Shown here one piece after another: positions 7,748 to 16,189 of a DNA stretch of 64,000 nt. The position numbers and the translations under genes are program-made. The notes beneath the pieces were generated by a model. The model had not been told where the DNA came from and did not search any database. It saw only the letters and a list, made by a program, of their open reading frames with translations. The stretch's first letter is position 1. Each line of letters begins with the position of its first letter. The stretch is from JADKHC01 sp047600805 (GTDB taxonomy: Bacteria; Verrucomicrobiota; Verrucomicrobiia; Opitutales; Opitutaceae): the NCBI GenBank assembly GCA_047600805.1, contig JASGKG010000001.1, positions 4,960,001 through 5,024,000 on the forward strand. Reading direction: 5' to 3'.

Positions 7748-8339
7748 CGAACTCCAATCTGTATGGGCCGCTCAGCCGGCCGACACCCAAAACCGCGCCT
7801 TGGCCCAAAGCCAGCGCCCGCTCGTAAACGCCTTCAAACGCCGCCAGCGGTTCCTCGCCTACGAAATTTTCGGTCTCACCTTCGCCCTAATCGCTACGCC
7901 GCTGCTGTCGATCGTGAATTTTCTCTACCGCCCGAGCGTCGGCACGCCGCTGTATTGGATAAACGCCGTTCTGCACGTGATCGTTTTGGTGGTATTCGGT
8001 GTTTTGGCCATTCGCCGTATCGTTCGCCACCGGCGCCTGGCACGTGTGCGCGTCGAGAGCCTCCGCCAGCAAGCTGAGGTCTCGCTGGCCAGCTTGGAAG
8101 AAGAGCGCCGCGAGTTCCGCTGGGCGCCCTGGGTGCTCGCTCTGTGGGCGGGCCTCGCACTGCTCTCGGTGGCGGCCAACACGCCTTTCCACGGCGGAAG
8201 CTTTGGTGCGATCGCCACCCGAGTCGGCATGATTGCGGGTTTCTTTACGCTGATTGGTTCGGTGCTCTGGCGCCACTATCGCGTCAACCTGTTGCCAGAT
8301 CACGCCCGCCAACTGGAAATCCTGCGGCAGCTGAGCTGA
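7737..8339 (+). CDS. Four-helix membrane protein, probable anti-sigma partner
   Basis: 200 aa. Hydrophobic segments fall at about 42-64, 72-97, 131-150 and 158-178. Between helices 2 and 3 is a charged, coiled-coil-like cytoplasmic stretch (RVRVESLRQQAEVSLASLEE). The N-terminus MNFDELQSVWAAQP resembles small membrane proteins found after ECF sigma genes. Overlap with the sigma gene gives translational coupling. A typical zinc-binding anti-sigma HxxxCxxC motif is absent, so the anti-sigma role rests on position only. Confidence 0.6.
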   Translation: MNFDELQSVWAAQPADTQNRALAQSQRPLVNAFKRRQRFLAYEIFGLTFALIATPLLSIVNFLYRPSVGTPLYWINAVLHVIVLVVFGVLAIRRIVRHRRLARVRVESLRQQAEVSLASLEEERREFRWAPWVLALWAGLALLSVAANTPFHGGSFGAIATRVGMIAGFFTLIGSVLWRHYRVNLLPDHARQLEILRQLS

Positions 8340-8681
8340 ACAGCGCTTGCTGAATCGAACGGGAAATATTGGCGGCGCGAGGCATTGTCTCGTGCCGCTC
8401 GGCGTTTTTGGTTAGGGCTAGGCGTTCTTGCCTAGCCGAAATATTGAGAAGAATTTATCCGCCTGCGGGAAGGTGGTGCGGGCCGTCCCCGACACGACGG
8501 TTCGGGGCGACGTTGAAAGATCTGCGACGTTGCACAACGCGTCGGGGACGACGCGTTCCACCTTTGTTCTGGTTCAACAAGGGATCGAGGGGAGCGGACC
8601 GTCCCCTGGCACGCTGGTTTGAGCATGAAGCGAAACTGCCGGCAAGGCGGGATCTCCGGGCGTTCGCGCGTGCAGTCCGAC
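8340..8681. other. Intergenic region with repeat copies
   Basis: This 342-bp stretch between the convergent membrane protein and GH5 genes contains one full-length (8472-8562) and one half copy (about 8585-8625) of the dispersed palindromic repeat. Frames of 64-108 codons cross it but follow the repeat and have no family resemblance. I see no terminator with a U run. Confidence 0.6.
8472..8562 (+). repeat. Dispersed palindromic repeat, full copy A
   Basis: 91 bp, opening GGTGGTGCGGGCCGTCC and closing GGGGACGACGCGTTCCACC, with an internal GGGGCGACGTTGAA ... GCGACGTTGCACAACGCG core. The two ends are near-complementary, so it could fold into one long hairpin. The same layout is found inverted at 10963-11054. 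A second left arm (GGGGAGCGGACCGTCC, CACGCTGGTTTG) follows at about 8585-8625. Confidence 0.7.
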
Positions 8682-10445
8682 TTAAGGCACGATGATTTGG
8701 TCGATGTTGCCTAGATCGGCACCCGTCGAGGCGAAACGAATCGTGTTCGTCGAGTTGTTGTTCAACGTGATGTTCACGGTGAGCGTGTTCCAGGTCGTCC
8801 AGGAGCCCGTCGGCGAAAACGTGATGCTTGTGCTGGTCCCGTTGACGGTGAGCGTGCCGGTGCGCGAGGCCGTGGTGCCGAGCGCGTACCGGATTTGCAG
8901 CGCCTTCGTGCCGCCGCCGTTGCCGTCGACGTTGTTGAAGGTGAGCGTGCCGCCGTTGGCCGGGAAATTGGCGAAGCCTGTGCCGTTGAACCCGGTGTTG
9001 TTACTGTCGATCGTCACGCCGCCCGCAATCGTCCCGCTTTCGGCTTGATAGGTGTCGGCGGTGGTTGTGGTGCCGCTTTGATTGACCGTGATCGTGCGGG
9101 TGATGCCGCCGCCGGTCACCGTAACCGTGCCGCTGCGCGCGGAGGTGGAGGTGTTGGCCGTGACGGTGACTGTCGCTGTCGCGTTGTTGGAGCCGCTGGC
9201 CGGCGTGACCGTGATCCACGATTGGTTGTCGCTGGTTGTCCACGAAACGTTGGACGTGATCGTGAACGTCGTGCTACCCGCCGCCGCGCCGAGCGAGAGC
9301 GACGTGGTAGAGACGGTGAGCGTCGACGAACTCGGCGGAGGCAGAGCAGCACCGCCGGTCAATGCGGTTTTGTTGTCGGCATCGGTGATCGCGCCTGAGG
9401 TCCAGTCGAACATTTCACCGGCGATATCCCAATAGATCGGCTTGAGCCCTTTGCCGTTGGCGACGCTGGAGACGGTCTTGTGGAAGAACGTGCGGCTGGC
9501 GACATGCAGGTTGTAATCTGTACCTGTCAGATCGGAGGAGTTGGCGCGCTTCATCGCCTGAAATTCGCCGATCATCACCGGTATGCCTTTGGCGACGAAC
9601 TTCACGCGCATCTTCTCGAACTGCGTGTTCACATAATCCTCCTCGCCCCAGGTGGCGTTACGATCGGTTCGGGTCGCGTGGTGGTAGGCGGCGCCCCAGA
9701 AATAAAACATTTTTCCCCAGTCTGCGTCGGCCGTCATCAGGGTAAATTGATACGGCGAATAGTAGTGAACCTCGACCATGAGCCGTCCGGAAGCCGAGTC
9801 CGTCGGCAAGGTGTTCATCAACGAATCGGTGTAGTCGATGTCGGTGCTCGGTCCCTGGATTGCCAGCCAGCGGGTGCTGTTGCTGCCGCCGGTGGCGCGC
9901 ACCGCGTTGATGAAAGTCTGGTAATAGGTGTTCAGCGTCGCCATCTCGGCGGCGGTGTCGACATTGGGCTCGTTCGCACCGGCGAAGATCAGCTTGCTGT
10001 CGTAGCTTTTGAACGTGTTCGCGATCTGCGTCCAATACGACTGCATCTTCGCATTGATCGTCGAATCGACGGAGCCCGTGATGTTGTTCTCCAACCAGCC
10101 ATTGTCCCAATGACAGTTGATGATCACGTACAAATTCTTGGCGACGCACCAATCGACCACCTGCTTGACCCGCGCCATGTAAGTGGAATCTATGACGTAC
10201 GTCGACTGGTTAGCGTGGCTGTTCCACGCGCACGGGATGCGCACGGTATTGAAGCCCGCGGCGGCCACGGCGTTGATCAAGTTTTGGGTGGCGGCGGGTC
10301 CCCAGGTGCCCTCGCCCGAGGGAGGCTCAAGGGTATTGCCGAGGTTCCAGCCGTAGGTGGGGGTGGGGAGCTGCGCGAATGCTTTCAACGAAAGCATGAG
10401 GATGCATGCGAGCACGACGAGGCCGTGCGGTATTAGTCTTTTCAT
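8682..10445 (-). CDS. Secreted modular GH5 endoglucanase-like enzyme (GH5-BACON-CBM)
   Basis: 587 aa. Signal peptide 1-24. The GH5 (beta/alpha)8 catalytic domain spans about 30-365: YGWNLGNTL, H112 in NCHWDNGW, acid/base E159 in GANEPNVD, H227 in EVHYYSPY and nucleophile E294 in MIGEFQAM. A BACON (Ig-like) domain covers about 374-456 (SWTTSDNQSWITVTPASG, VTVNQSG-type end). A C-terminal carbohydrate-binding domain of CBM6/35 type covers about 464-587 (YQAESGTIAGG ... GNIDQIIVP). It would hydrolyse beta-1,4-glucan or mannan outside the cell. BACON is more usual in Bacteroidota. The next plus-strand gene is convergent. Exact substrate cannot be told. Confidence 0.9.
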   Translation of the reverse strand: MKRLIPHGLVVLACILMLSLKAFAQLPTPTYGWNLGNTLEPPSGEGTWGPAATQNLINAVAAAGFNTVRIPCAWNSHANQSTYVIDSTYMARVKQVVDWCVAKNLYVIINCHWDNGWLENNITGSVDSTINAKMQSYWTQIANTFKSYDSKLIFAGANEPNVDTAAEMATLNTYYQTFINAVRATGGSNSTRWLAIQGPSTDIDYTDSLMNTLPTDSASGRLMVEVHYYSPYQFTLMTADADWGKMFYFWGAAYHHATRTDRNATWGEEDYVNTQFEKMRVKFVAKGIPVMIGEFQAMKRANSSDLTGTDYNLHVASRTFFHKTVSSVANGKGLKPIYWDIAGEMFDWTSGAITDADNKTALTGGAALPPPSSSTLTVSTTSLSLGAAAGSTTFTITSNVSWTTSDNQSWITVTPASGSNNATATVTVTANTSTSARSGTVTVTGGGITRTITVNQSGTTTTADTYQAESGTIAGGVTIDSNNTGFNGTGFANFPANGGTLTFNNVDGNGGGTKALQIRYALGTTASRTGTLTVNGTSTSITFSPTGSWTTWNTLTVNITLNNNSTNTIRFASTGADLGNIDQIIVP

Positions 10446-10532
10446 GGGTAACTCCGTCTAAGTTGCGGCACCGATATGAAGGGGTAGTGCCGTGACGAAG
10501 CTTCATGAAGCGTCGAAAGCGTGCGTCAACCC

Positions 10533-10551
10533 TGATTTTAACGTTAAATCA
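10533..10551. promoter_or_regulatory. Palindromic operator candidate upstream of GH5
   Basis: TGATTTTAACGTTAAATCA contains the perfect 12-bp palindrome TTTAACGTTAAA (10537-10548) with a central CG, the form used by LacI-family repressors. It is about 90 bp upstream of the GH5 start. On the minus strand a TTGACG string, a possible -35, follows immediately. The core TTTAACGTT also occurs upstream of the pectate lyase. Confidence 0.4.
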
Positions 10552-10616
10552 AACAAAACCGGGGCTTATTCTGGTGCAGCTTCGGCCGGGACGCGCCCAA
10601 CCCGCGGGCCGTGTAA

Positions 10617-10871
10617 GTCGACGCGCTCCGTCGCGACCTAAAGAACGTCGTCCGCACCGCCCGCGCGATCATGCACAACCGCTACGACCGTCAGCCCGAG
10701 AAACTGCGCGCCTGGCAAAGCGCCCGCCACATCGAACGCCAGCCCCGCCGCTCGAGGTCCGCGACTCCGGCCCCCGCGCCCCACACCTGCCGCCACCGGG
10801 TACTCAATAAAGCCGAAACGGCGCCTAGATCTAACAAACCCACCTCACGACCGAGGTGGGTTTTTGTTTGA
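10617..10871 (+). pseudogene. Possible gene remnant with no start
   Basis: An open plus-strand frame follows directly after a TAA and reads VDALRRDLKNVVRTARAI, then NRYDRQPEKLRAWQSARHIE, in the compositional style of a real protein. It has no credible upstream start, then decays into Pro/Arg-rich sequence and runs through a terminator hairpin at 10833-10870. This looks like the tail of a degraded gene. I do not recognise the family and the call is weak. Confidence 0.25.
10833..10870. terminator. Bidirectional Rho-independent terminator
   Basis: AACAAACCCACCTC, a 6-nt loop, then GAGGTGGGTTTTTGTTT: a perfect 8-bp GC-rich stem (10839-10846 / 10853-10860) followed by a T-rich tail, with a matching A-rich flank on the other side. 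It is the clearest intrinsic terminator in the window. No intact gene ends immediately before it on either strand, which supports the idea that a gene upstream was lost. Confidence 0.85.
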
Positions 10872-10915
10872 GCAGGTGAGGCTGAGCTTCACCGCAGAGC
10901 ACGCCGAATTTCCGA

Positions 10916-11130
10916 AGGTAGGGACGGCCCGCTCCACCCCAAGACACAATTTTGCGATCCGAGGTGGAACGCGCCGTCCCCGGCGCGTTGAGCGGCGTTG
11001 CAGGTCGTTTAACGTCGCACCCAAACCAGCGTGCCGAGGACGGCCCGCTCCACCCCAAAGGCATTGCTTCACACATCCAAGGGCGCGTTGGTTCGGCACA
11101 TCGATTTGTAGCCGGGGCGCTGACCCCCGA
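10916..11130. repeat. Cluster of dispersed repeat copies, including full copy B
   Basis: A half arm (GGGACGGCCCGCTCCACC, about 10921-10938) is followed by a full copy at 10963-11054. That copy is inverted relative to copy A: GGTGGAACGCGCCGTCC ... GTGCCGAGGACGGCCCGCTCCACC. A third related piece, GCGCGTTGGTTCGGCA with GTAGCCGGGGCGCTGA, is at about 11083-11130. The 10872-11368 interval has no convincing gene; frames of 80-144 codons on both strands only trace the repeats. Confidence 0.7.
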
Positions 11131-11368
11131 TCCGTACCGAGGCGAGCCGCTACCTCCAACGAGCGCAATGCGCTTGAATCGGAAAGCATTGTAGCTAGAA
11201 CCAAGCCGCTCAGTTCGATGGCGGCATTTCCTTCCAGCTCATTCACTCCCGCAACTGGGTTTTCTCGGTTCAAAAACACGAAGTAGAAACCTTAACTCGA
11301 TCCGAACTCCCTCTCTCCATGAATCGTTCACTGAGTCTAGCTTCGTTTTTTGTATCCGGCCAACTGAT

Positions 11369-12196
11369 ATGAATAACACTGTTGGGCAAATCAGAATCGT
11401 AGTTCTTTTTATCGCGGTGGTGCTGTTGGTCGGATGCCGGCGCCAGCATGATGTAAAGTCGTTTGAGGGCATTGGCCCCGCCTTGGAGGACGCAATTCGC
11501 CGAAATGATGTCGAGGCTTTCAACTCGCTTTTTGAGCCAATCAGTGACCCGGATGTCGTTAAAGAAAGAATCGAGTTTATCCACTATTTCTCGGCGATGA
11601 AGCTGACAGTTTACGTCACAGATAACTATCCGTTTTGGGAAGACCACCACGTGATGATTCCGAAAGGAGATAAGCTGGTATTTTTAGCTGGTGCCGACGG
11701 TGATCGGGCAAAGATGGGCACCACCACGGCGTCGCTCTCGCTAGCCGCTACGAAAATAAACGGTTCGATTAGGCTGGTTGACCTAGAAGCATCCAGAGAT
11801 CCGCAGGACAGAGCTGACCGATATGAGTTCTGCCTCACAACGGAAGATCGTTCTGAGGTATATAAGCACTTAGGAAAGGCCTCTCCGCACACATTCGAAT
11901 CTCAATTTAATGGGAGAGGATTCACTAGTTATTCGATGGATGATTTGGCGAGTACGCTGGCCCACATGATGGGCTTTCGTGTAGTCAACGAGACCCATAT
12001 TGAAGGAGATTATAATTTCACCATATTGTTTTATAGCTTGTACAATCCTTCGCAGGTCAAGATTGCATTACGTTCTGTCGGTCTCGACCTCGTCTTAAAA
12101 GAGAAACCCAACCAGGCGCTGTTGCCCGCCACCACGTCCGCCGCACACCCTGCACCCCCAAGCAGTAATAATGGCAGATCTGTAACGTTCCCTTAA
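11369..12196 (+). CDS. Lipoprotein with TIGR03435-like C-terminal region
   Basis: 275 aa. The lipoprotein signal IVVLFIAVVLLVGC places the acylated Cys at about 23. The C-terminal region (FTSYSMDDLASTLAHMMGF, then ETHIEGDYNFTILF and ALRSVGLDLVL) matches the layout of TIGR03435 proteins: MxxLAxxLxxxxxRPVVDxT, G.YDF, and ALxxxLGL. Function of that family is unknown. The last 25 or so residues (KPNQALLPATTSAAHPAPPS) look like translated intergenic repeat; I recall similar NQAL.PTT tails on many unrelated verrucomicrobial proteins. The gene is visibly richer in A+T than its neighbours and sits between repeat clusters, suggesting transfer or insertion. Confidence 0.65.
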   Translation: MNNTVGQIRIVVLFIAVVLLVGCRRQHDVKSFEGIGPALEDAIRRNDVEAFNSLFEPISDPDVVKERIEFIHYFSAMKLTVYVTDNYPFWEDHHVMIPKGDKLVFLAGADGDRAKMGTTTASLSLAATKINGSIRLVDLEASRDPQDRADRYEFCLTTEDRSEVYKHLGKASPHTFESQFNGRGFTSYSMDDLASTLAHMMGFRVVNETHIEGDYNFTILFYSLYNPSQVKIALRSVGLDLVLKEKPNQALLPATTSAAHPAPPSSNNGRSVTFP

Positions 12197-12220
12197 TAAA
12201 GCGGTAGCTCATACGTTAAT

Positions 12221-12478
12221 ATGCGTTTTTTGAGTCCAGTCCGCTTTCTCACGTATGCCCTGTTGGTAGCTATTGCGGTGTCGGCTATGCGTCAGCGGCA
12301 CTTCATAGAGGTTCGGCTGGAGCCGAAGCATTTTCAGCCGGCGCCGTCTTTGAAAGACTGGTGTGGGAGATCGGAGCTGTGGCTGCGTGAAGCACTTTCG
12401 CCGAGCCGCCTCGTTACGGATGTTTTGGTCGAAAGTTCCTCTACTGATCTTGATCCGAAGATTCGTGCCGATCTTTGA
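12221..12478 (+). CDS. Small membrane-anchored hypothetical protein
   Basis: 85 aa, ATG start. Residues about 7-22 (VRFLTYALLVAIAVSAM) are hydrophobic, then a polar domain with W and C residues (LKDWCGRSELWLRE). No family recognised. It starts 24 bp after the lipoprotein stop on the same strand and ends 2 bp before another small frame, so the three may form one transcript. The base composition resembles the lipoprotein gene. Moderate confidence because it is short and without visible homologues. Confidence 0.45.
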   Translation: MRFLSPVRFLTYALLVAIAVSAMRQRHFIEVRLEPKHFQPAPSLKDWCGRSELWLREALSPSRLVTDVLVESSSTDLDPKIRADL

Positions 12479-12480
12479 GA

Positions 12481-12636
12481 GTGAAACCCGCATATTCTGA
12501 TTACCTACGGCGCATGATTTGGGTTCGAGACCTTGGCGGATGGAAGATCCGGCAGCACGAGGTTTACCTATTCAGAGAAGGAATGGAATGGGTGATTCTC
12601 GATGTTTCCGAACAAGAAGAACAGATGACGGGCTAA
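12481..12636 (+). CDS. Small hypothetical protein (51 aa)
   Basis: Translated by hand: GTG at 12481, TAA at 12634-12636. The product begins KPAYSDYLRRMIWVRDLGGW and later has EVYLFREGMEWVILDVSE. The alternating polar and hydrophobic pattern (WKIRQHEVYLF, EWVILDV) suggests a small beta-rich soluble protein. It lies 2 bp after the preceding small gene. No family recognised; possibly coupled to the upstream ORF. Confidence 0.35.
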   Translation: MKPAYSDYLRRMIWVRDLGGWKIRQHEVYLFREGMEWVILDVSEQEEQMTG

Positions 12637-12661
12637 AGTATGCTGGATATGGATGCGTTAA

Positions 12662-12830
12662 TGCGACCTTGCAGGTTGTTTAAGGTCGCACACAAACCAG
12701 CGTGCCGAGGACGGCCCGCTCCACCCCAATGCGGCGCTTCCATGGGTCGAAGGTGGAACGCGCGGTCCCTCGCGCGTTGGTTCGGCAGATCGCTTTGTTG
12801 CTGGGCGCTGAGCCCGATTGATGCGCCAAC
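12662..12830. repeat. Dispersed repeat, partial copies C and E
   Basis: 12662-12724 is the arm plus centre of the repeat: GCGACCTTGCAGGTTG ... GTGCCGAGGACGGCCCGCTCCACC, near-identical to 10995-11054. 12752-12820 has AGGTGGAACGCGCGGTCCC and GCGCGTTGGTTCGGCAGATCGC, matching 11083 and 6864. A short palindromic CGGCCTCAGCGAGGCCGGCTACAG follows at 12841-12864. The gap to the rlmF stop (12931) holds no gene. Confidence 0.7.
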
Positions 12831-12930
12831 CATCAATCCGCGGCCTCAGCGAGGCCGGCTACAGCGTCGGAAACATCATGACGGCAGTGGGTGCGATCGC
12901 TGACCTTGTGCCGCTGTGAAGCTTTACCCG

Positions 12931-13854
12931 CTACTTAGCGATTCCTGTGAGCTGGCGTCGGCGTTCGGCGGGGGTGAGGAAGGTCCAGGCGAGGATGCGG
13001 CTTTGTTTTTGGCCGGCGAACATCACGAGCGTGCGCACGTCGGGCACGTCGACTTGTTTCAGTTGGCGGTAGAGGGCGGGTAGATTGCCAGCCTTGGAAA
13101 CCAAGCTGGTGAACCATACGCAGAGGTTCGGGCGCGCGGCGCTTTCGGTGATCATGCGGCGCACGAAGGCCAGCTCGCCTCCTTCACACCAGAGTTCGTT
13201 GCTTTGGCCTCCAAAGTTGAGCGTGGGTTTTACGGGTTTGCTGTCTCCCAGGTTTTTCAATTTCCGCAAGGTCCCGGCGGCTGCGTCCGCGGCCGAGGCG
13301 TGAAACGGCGGATTGCAGATCGAGAGCGCGAACTGCTCGCCCGCGCGGACGACGTTTTTGAAAATGGTTCTGGCGTCGGGTTGCAGGCGACAATGGATCT
13401 TGTCCTTGAGCTGCGGATTCGAGGCGACAAGGCGTTGCGCCCAGGCGATGGCGGCAGGTTCGATGTCGGTACCGACGAAGCGCCAGCCGTATTCGTGTAC
13501 GCCAACCAAAGGGTAGACGCAATTGGCGCCCATGCCGATGTCGAGCACCGCGATCGATGGGCCGCGTGGCGGAGCGTCGGCGGTGTCACCCGCGAGCAGA
13601 TCGGCGGCGTAGTGAAGGTAATCGGCCCGGCTCGGGATCGGTGGACAGAGAAAACCGCGCGGAATGTCCCAGTGGTCGACGTCGTAGTGGCTTTTCAACA
13701 ACGCGCGATTGAGCGTCGTCACCGCTTGCGGGTCGGCAAAGTCGATGGTGTCTCCGGCGCGCGGGTGAGGTTGGACAAAGGCTTTCAGCTCCGGACAGGC
13801 GCGCGTCAACCGCGGGAAGTCATACCCCTGGCGATGCTGGTTGCGGGGATGCAA
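12931..13854 (-). CDS. rlmF: 23S rRNA (adenine-1618-N6)-methyltransferase RlmF
   Basis: 307 aa from a TTG. The family begins HPRNQHRQGYDFPRL, and the SAM-binding segment VLDIGMGANCVYPLVG is followed by FVGTDIEPAAIAWA. The catalytic N6-MTase motif is NPPF in SICNPPFHAS, with LNFGGQSNELWCEGGE and LCVWFTSLVSK downstream, all RlmF signatures. It methylates A1618 of 23S rRNA in the cytoplasm. No ATG lies between the preceding in-frame TAA and HPRN, so either TTG at 13854 or a rare codon slightly upstream starts the protein. Single gene, downstream of no visible operon partner. Confidence 0.9.
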   Translation of the reverse strand: MHPRNQHRQGYDFPRLTRACPELKAFVQPHPRAGDTIDFADPQAVTTLNRALLKSHYDVDHWDIPRGFLCPPIPSRADYLHYAADLLAGDTADAPPRGPSIAVLDIGMGANCVYPLVGVHEYGWRFVGTDIEPAAIAWAQRLVASNPQLKDKIHCRLQPDARTIFKNVVRAGEQFALSICNPPFHASAADAAAGTLRKLKNLGDSKPVKPTLNFGGQSNELWCEGGELAFVRRMITESAARPNLCVWFTSLVSKAGNLPALYRQLKQVDVPDVRTLVMFAGQKQSRILAWTFLTPAERRRQLTGIAK

Positions 13855-14110
13855 CTCGCCTCGAGTGTGGTTGGGTTTTCGCGGTAAGTTTTTCAGGCGC
13901 TCGAAATAAAAACGTTAGGCGTGCCGGCGTCGAATCCCGATTGCGACGAGATATGTCCACCCCAGCCGCAGAGGCGGGCAGAGCTTGAACGCCCCAGCGC
14001 TAGGTGGGCGACTGGACGCGGTTATGAACAGAAGTCATTTCGCGGCATTTTGCGGTGAGGCTCGGCGATTCTCGTTTTGCGCTCGGGCAAAAGCTTCGTA
14101 GCGTGCTGCC

Positions 14111-16153
14111 ATGCGTTACTTATCTGTTTTTTGCGTCGTGATCGGTGGCATGGTGTTGGGGAATATGGCTCAGGCGGGCGAGAAGGCGGCGGAGCCGGCG
14201 TTTGAATTCAAGGCGGACCGGTTTGCCGATATCCAGGTGTTGCGGTATCAGGTGCCAGGGTTCGAGCAGCTTTCGTTGCAGCAGAAAAAATTGGCGTACT
14301 ACTTGTACAAAGCGGGGCTGTCGGGACGGGATATTTTCTGGGATCAGAAGAATCGTAACAATCTCACCGTGCGGAAAACGCTGGAGGCCGTCCTCCAGAG
14401 CTATCAGGGCGAGCGGTCGGGGGCGGATTGGGACGCGTTTGTCGTTTACGCGAAGCAGGTGTTTTTCGCCAACGGCATTCATCATCACTACAGCAGCGCA
14501 AAAACGTTGCCGGCATTCCCGGCGAGTTATCTGAGTGAACTACTCGCCAAGTCCAAGGCCGCGCTGCTTCCGCTCGAGGGGAAATCGGTGGCGGAATTCA
14601 CGCAGACGCTCACGCCGATCCTGTTCGATCCGCAGCTCGACCCCAAGATGGTCAACCTCGACGCGGGCATCGATAACGTGAAAGGTTCATCGAACAATTT
14701 TTATCGAGGCGTGACGGCTGCGGAGGTGCAGGCGTTTTATGAAGCGAAAAAGGCGGCGGGGAATCCGCGGTTGTCGTATGGCTTGAATTCGCAGCTCGCG
14801 AAAGTGGACGGCAAAATCGTCGAGCGGACGTGGAAGGTCGGCGGCATGTACGGCCCGGCGATTGAGAAGATCGTTGGTTGGCTGGAGAAGGCCGTGACGG
14901 TCGCCGAGAACGAGCATCAGAAAAAGAGCCTCGAGAACCTGATTAAATTTTATCGCACCGGTGACATCGCCGACTTCGACCAACACTGCATCGCGTGGGT
15001 GACGGACACCGCATCGACGATCGATGCCGTGAATGGTTTTATCGAGGTGTACGCCGACGCGACGCAGAAACGCGGCTCATATGAGTCGGTCGTGTCGATG
15101 CGCGATGTGGAAGCGACGAAGCGGATTGCGGCGATTTCGAAGGAGGCGCAATGGTTCGAGGATCACTCGCCGATCGCGGACAACCACAAGAAGCGGAACG
15201 TCACGGGCATCTCGGCGAAAGTGATCACGGTGATCGGTGAAGTCGGCGATGCGGCACCCTCGACGCCGATTGGAATCAATTTGCCCAACGCCGAATGGAT
15301 TCGCGAGCAGTACGGCTCGAAGTCGGTGTCGCTCGGGAATATCGTGGAAGCCTACAACGACGTAAGTTCAAAAAGTCCTGCTAACGATGAGTTCGGTTAC
15401 GACGACGAAGTGAAGGCGCGGTTGAAACAGTGGGGCGCGTTGGCGGCCGATCTACACACCGACATGCACGAGGTGATCGGGCACGCGTCGGGCCAGATCA
15501 ATCCCGGTGTGGGCACGCCCGATCAAACGTTGAAGAACTACGCCGGCACGCTGGAGGAAGCGCGGGCAGACCTCGTGGGCCTCTACTATATCGCAGATCC
15601 AAAATTAGTGGAGATCGGCGTGATGCCGACGCTCGACGTGGGCAAAGCGCAGTACGATGGCTACATCATGCGCGGACTGATGATGCAGCTCTACCGAATC
15701 AAACCGGGCCAGCAAATCGAGGAAGCGCACATGAGAAACCGACAGATGATCGCGGCGTGGGCGTTTGAAAAAGGCCAGCCCGACAAAGTCATCGAACGCC
15801 TCACGCGAGACGGGAAAACGTATTTCCGCATCAACGATTATGCGAAGCTGCGCGAGTTATTTGGCCAGCTCTTGCAGGAGATTCAGCGCATCAAGTCGGA
15901 AGGCGATTTCGAAGCCGGCAAAAAGTTGGTCGAAACGTACGGCGTGAAAGTCGATCAAGCGCTGTTGGCGGAAACGCATCGCCGCTACGCGCCGCTGAAC
16001 ATCGCGCCGTTCATGGGCTTCATCCAGCCTCGCTTGGATCTGGTGGAAAAGGACGGCGAGATCGTCGACGTGAAGGTGTCGTATCCGACGGATTTCCTCG
16101 GCCAGATGCTGGAGTACGGCCGCGACTATGCGTTTCTGCCGATTCATAACTGA
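14111..16153 (+). CDS. Dipeptidyl peptidase III-like zinc peptidase (M49)
   Basis: 680 aa with a likely signal peptide (1-22, ending NMAQA), which points to a periplasmic enzyme, unlike cytosolic eukaryotic DPP III. The M49 zinc site is seen as HEVIGH (H453, E454, H458) and EEARAD, where E483 is the third ligand. A catalytic-domain stretch KSVSLGNIVEAYNDV precedes it and FRINDYAKLRELFGQLLQEI follows. The enzyme would release N-terminal dipeptides. Length fits bacterial members (about 670-700). It stands alone, with a dispersed repeat copy after the stop. Confidence 0.9.
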   Translation: MRYLSVFCVVIGGMVLGNMAQAGEKAAEPAFEFKADRFADIQVLRYQVPGFEQLSLQQKKLAYYLYKAGLSGRDIFWDQKNRNNLTVRKTLEAVLQSYQGERSGADWDAFVVYAKQVFFANGIHHHYSSAKTLPAFPASYLSELLAKSKAALLPLEGKSVAEFTQTLTPILFDPQLDPKMVNLDAGIDNVKGSSNNFYRGVTAAEVQAFYEAKKAAGNPRLSYGLNSQLAKVDGKIVERTWKVGGMYGPAIEKIVGWLEKAVTVAENEHQKKSLENLIKFYRTGDIADFDQHCIAWVTDTASTIDAVNGFIEVYADATQKRGSYESVVSMRDVEATKRIAAISKEAQWFEDHSPIADNHKKRNVTGISAKVITVIGEVGDAAPSTPIGINLPNAEWIREQYGSKSVSLGNIVEAYNDVSSKSPANDEFGYDDEVKARLKQWGALAADLHTDMHEVIGHASGQINPGVGTPDQTLKNYAGTLEEARADLVGLYYIADPKLVEIGVMPTLDVGKAQYDGYIMRGLMMQLYRIKPGQQIEEAHMRNRQMIAAWAFEKGQPDKVIERLTRDGKTYFRINDYAKLRELFGQLLQEIQRIKSEGDFEAGKKLVETYGVKVDQALLAETHRRYAPLNIAPFMGFIQPRLDLVEKDGEIVDVKVSYPTDFLGQMLEYGRDYAFLPIHN

Positions 16154-16189
16154 GGCGGTGGGGCATGCATCGCGTATTGCGATGCGCGA

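Noticed and set aside
8369..8695. 108-codon plus-strand frame after the sigma operon
   Set aside because: It tracks the dispersed repeat and overlaps the GH5 3' end.
10845..11286. Overlapping frames of 80-144 codons on both strands
   Set aside because: All lie on the repeat cluster and disagree in frame; no domain resemblance.
12530..12545. GGGTTCGAGACC string suggestive of a tRNA T-arm
   Set aside because: No acceptor, D or anticodon arms can be drawn around it, and it is inside a small reading frame.
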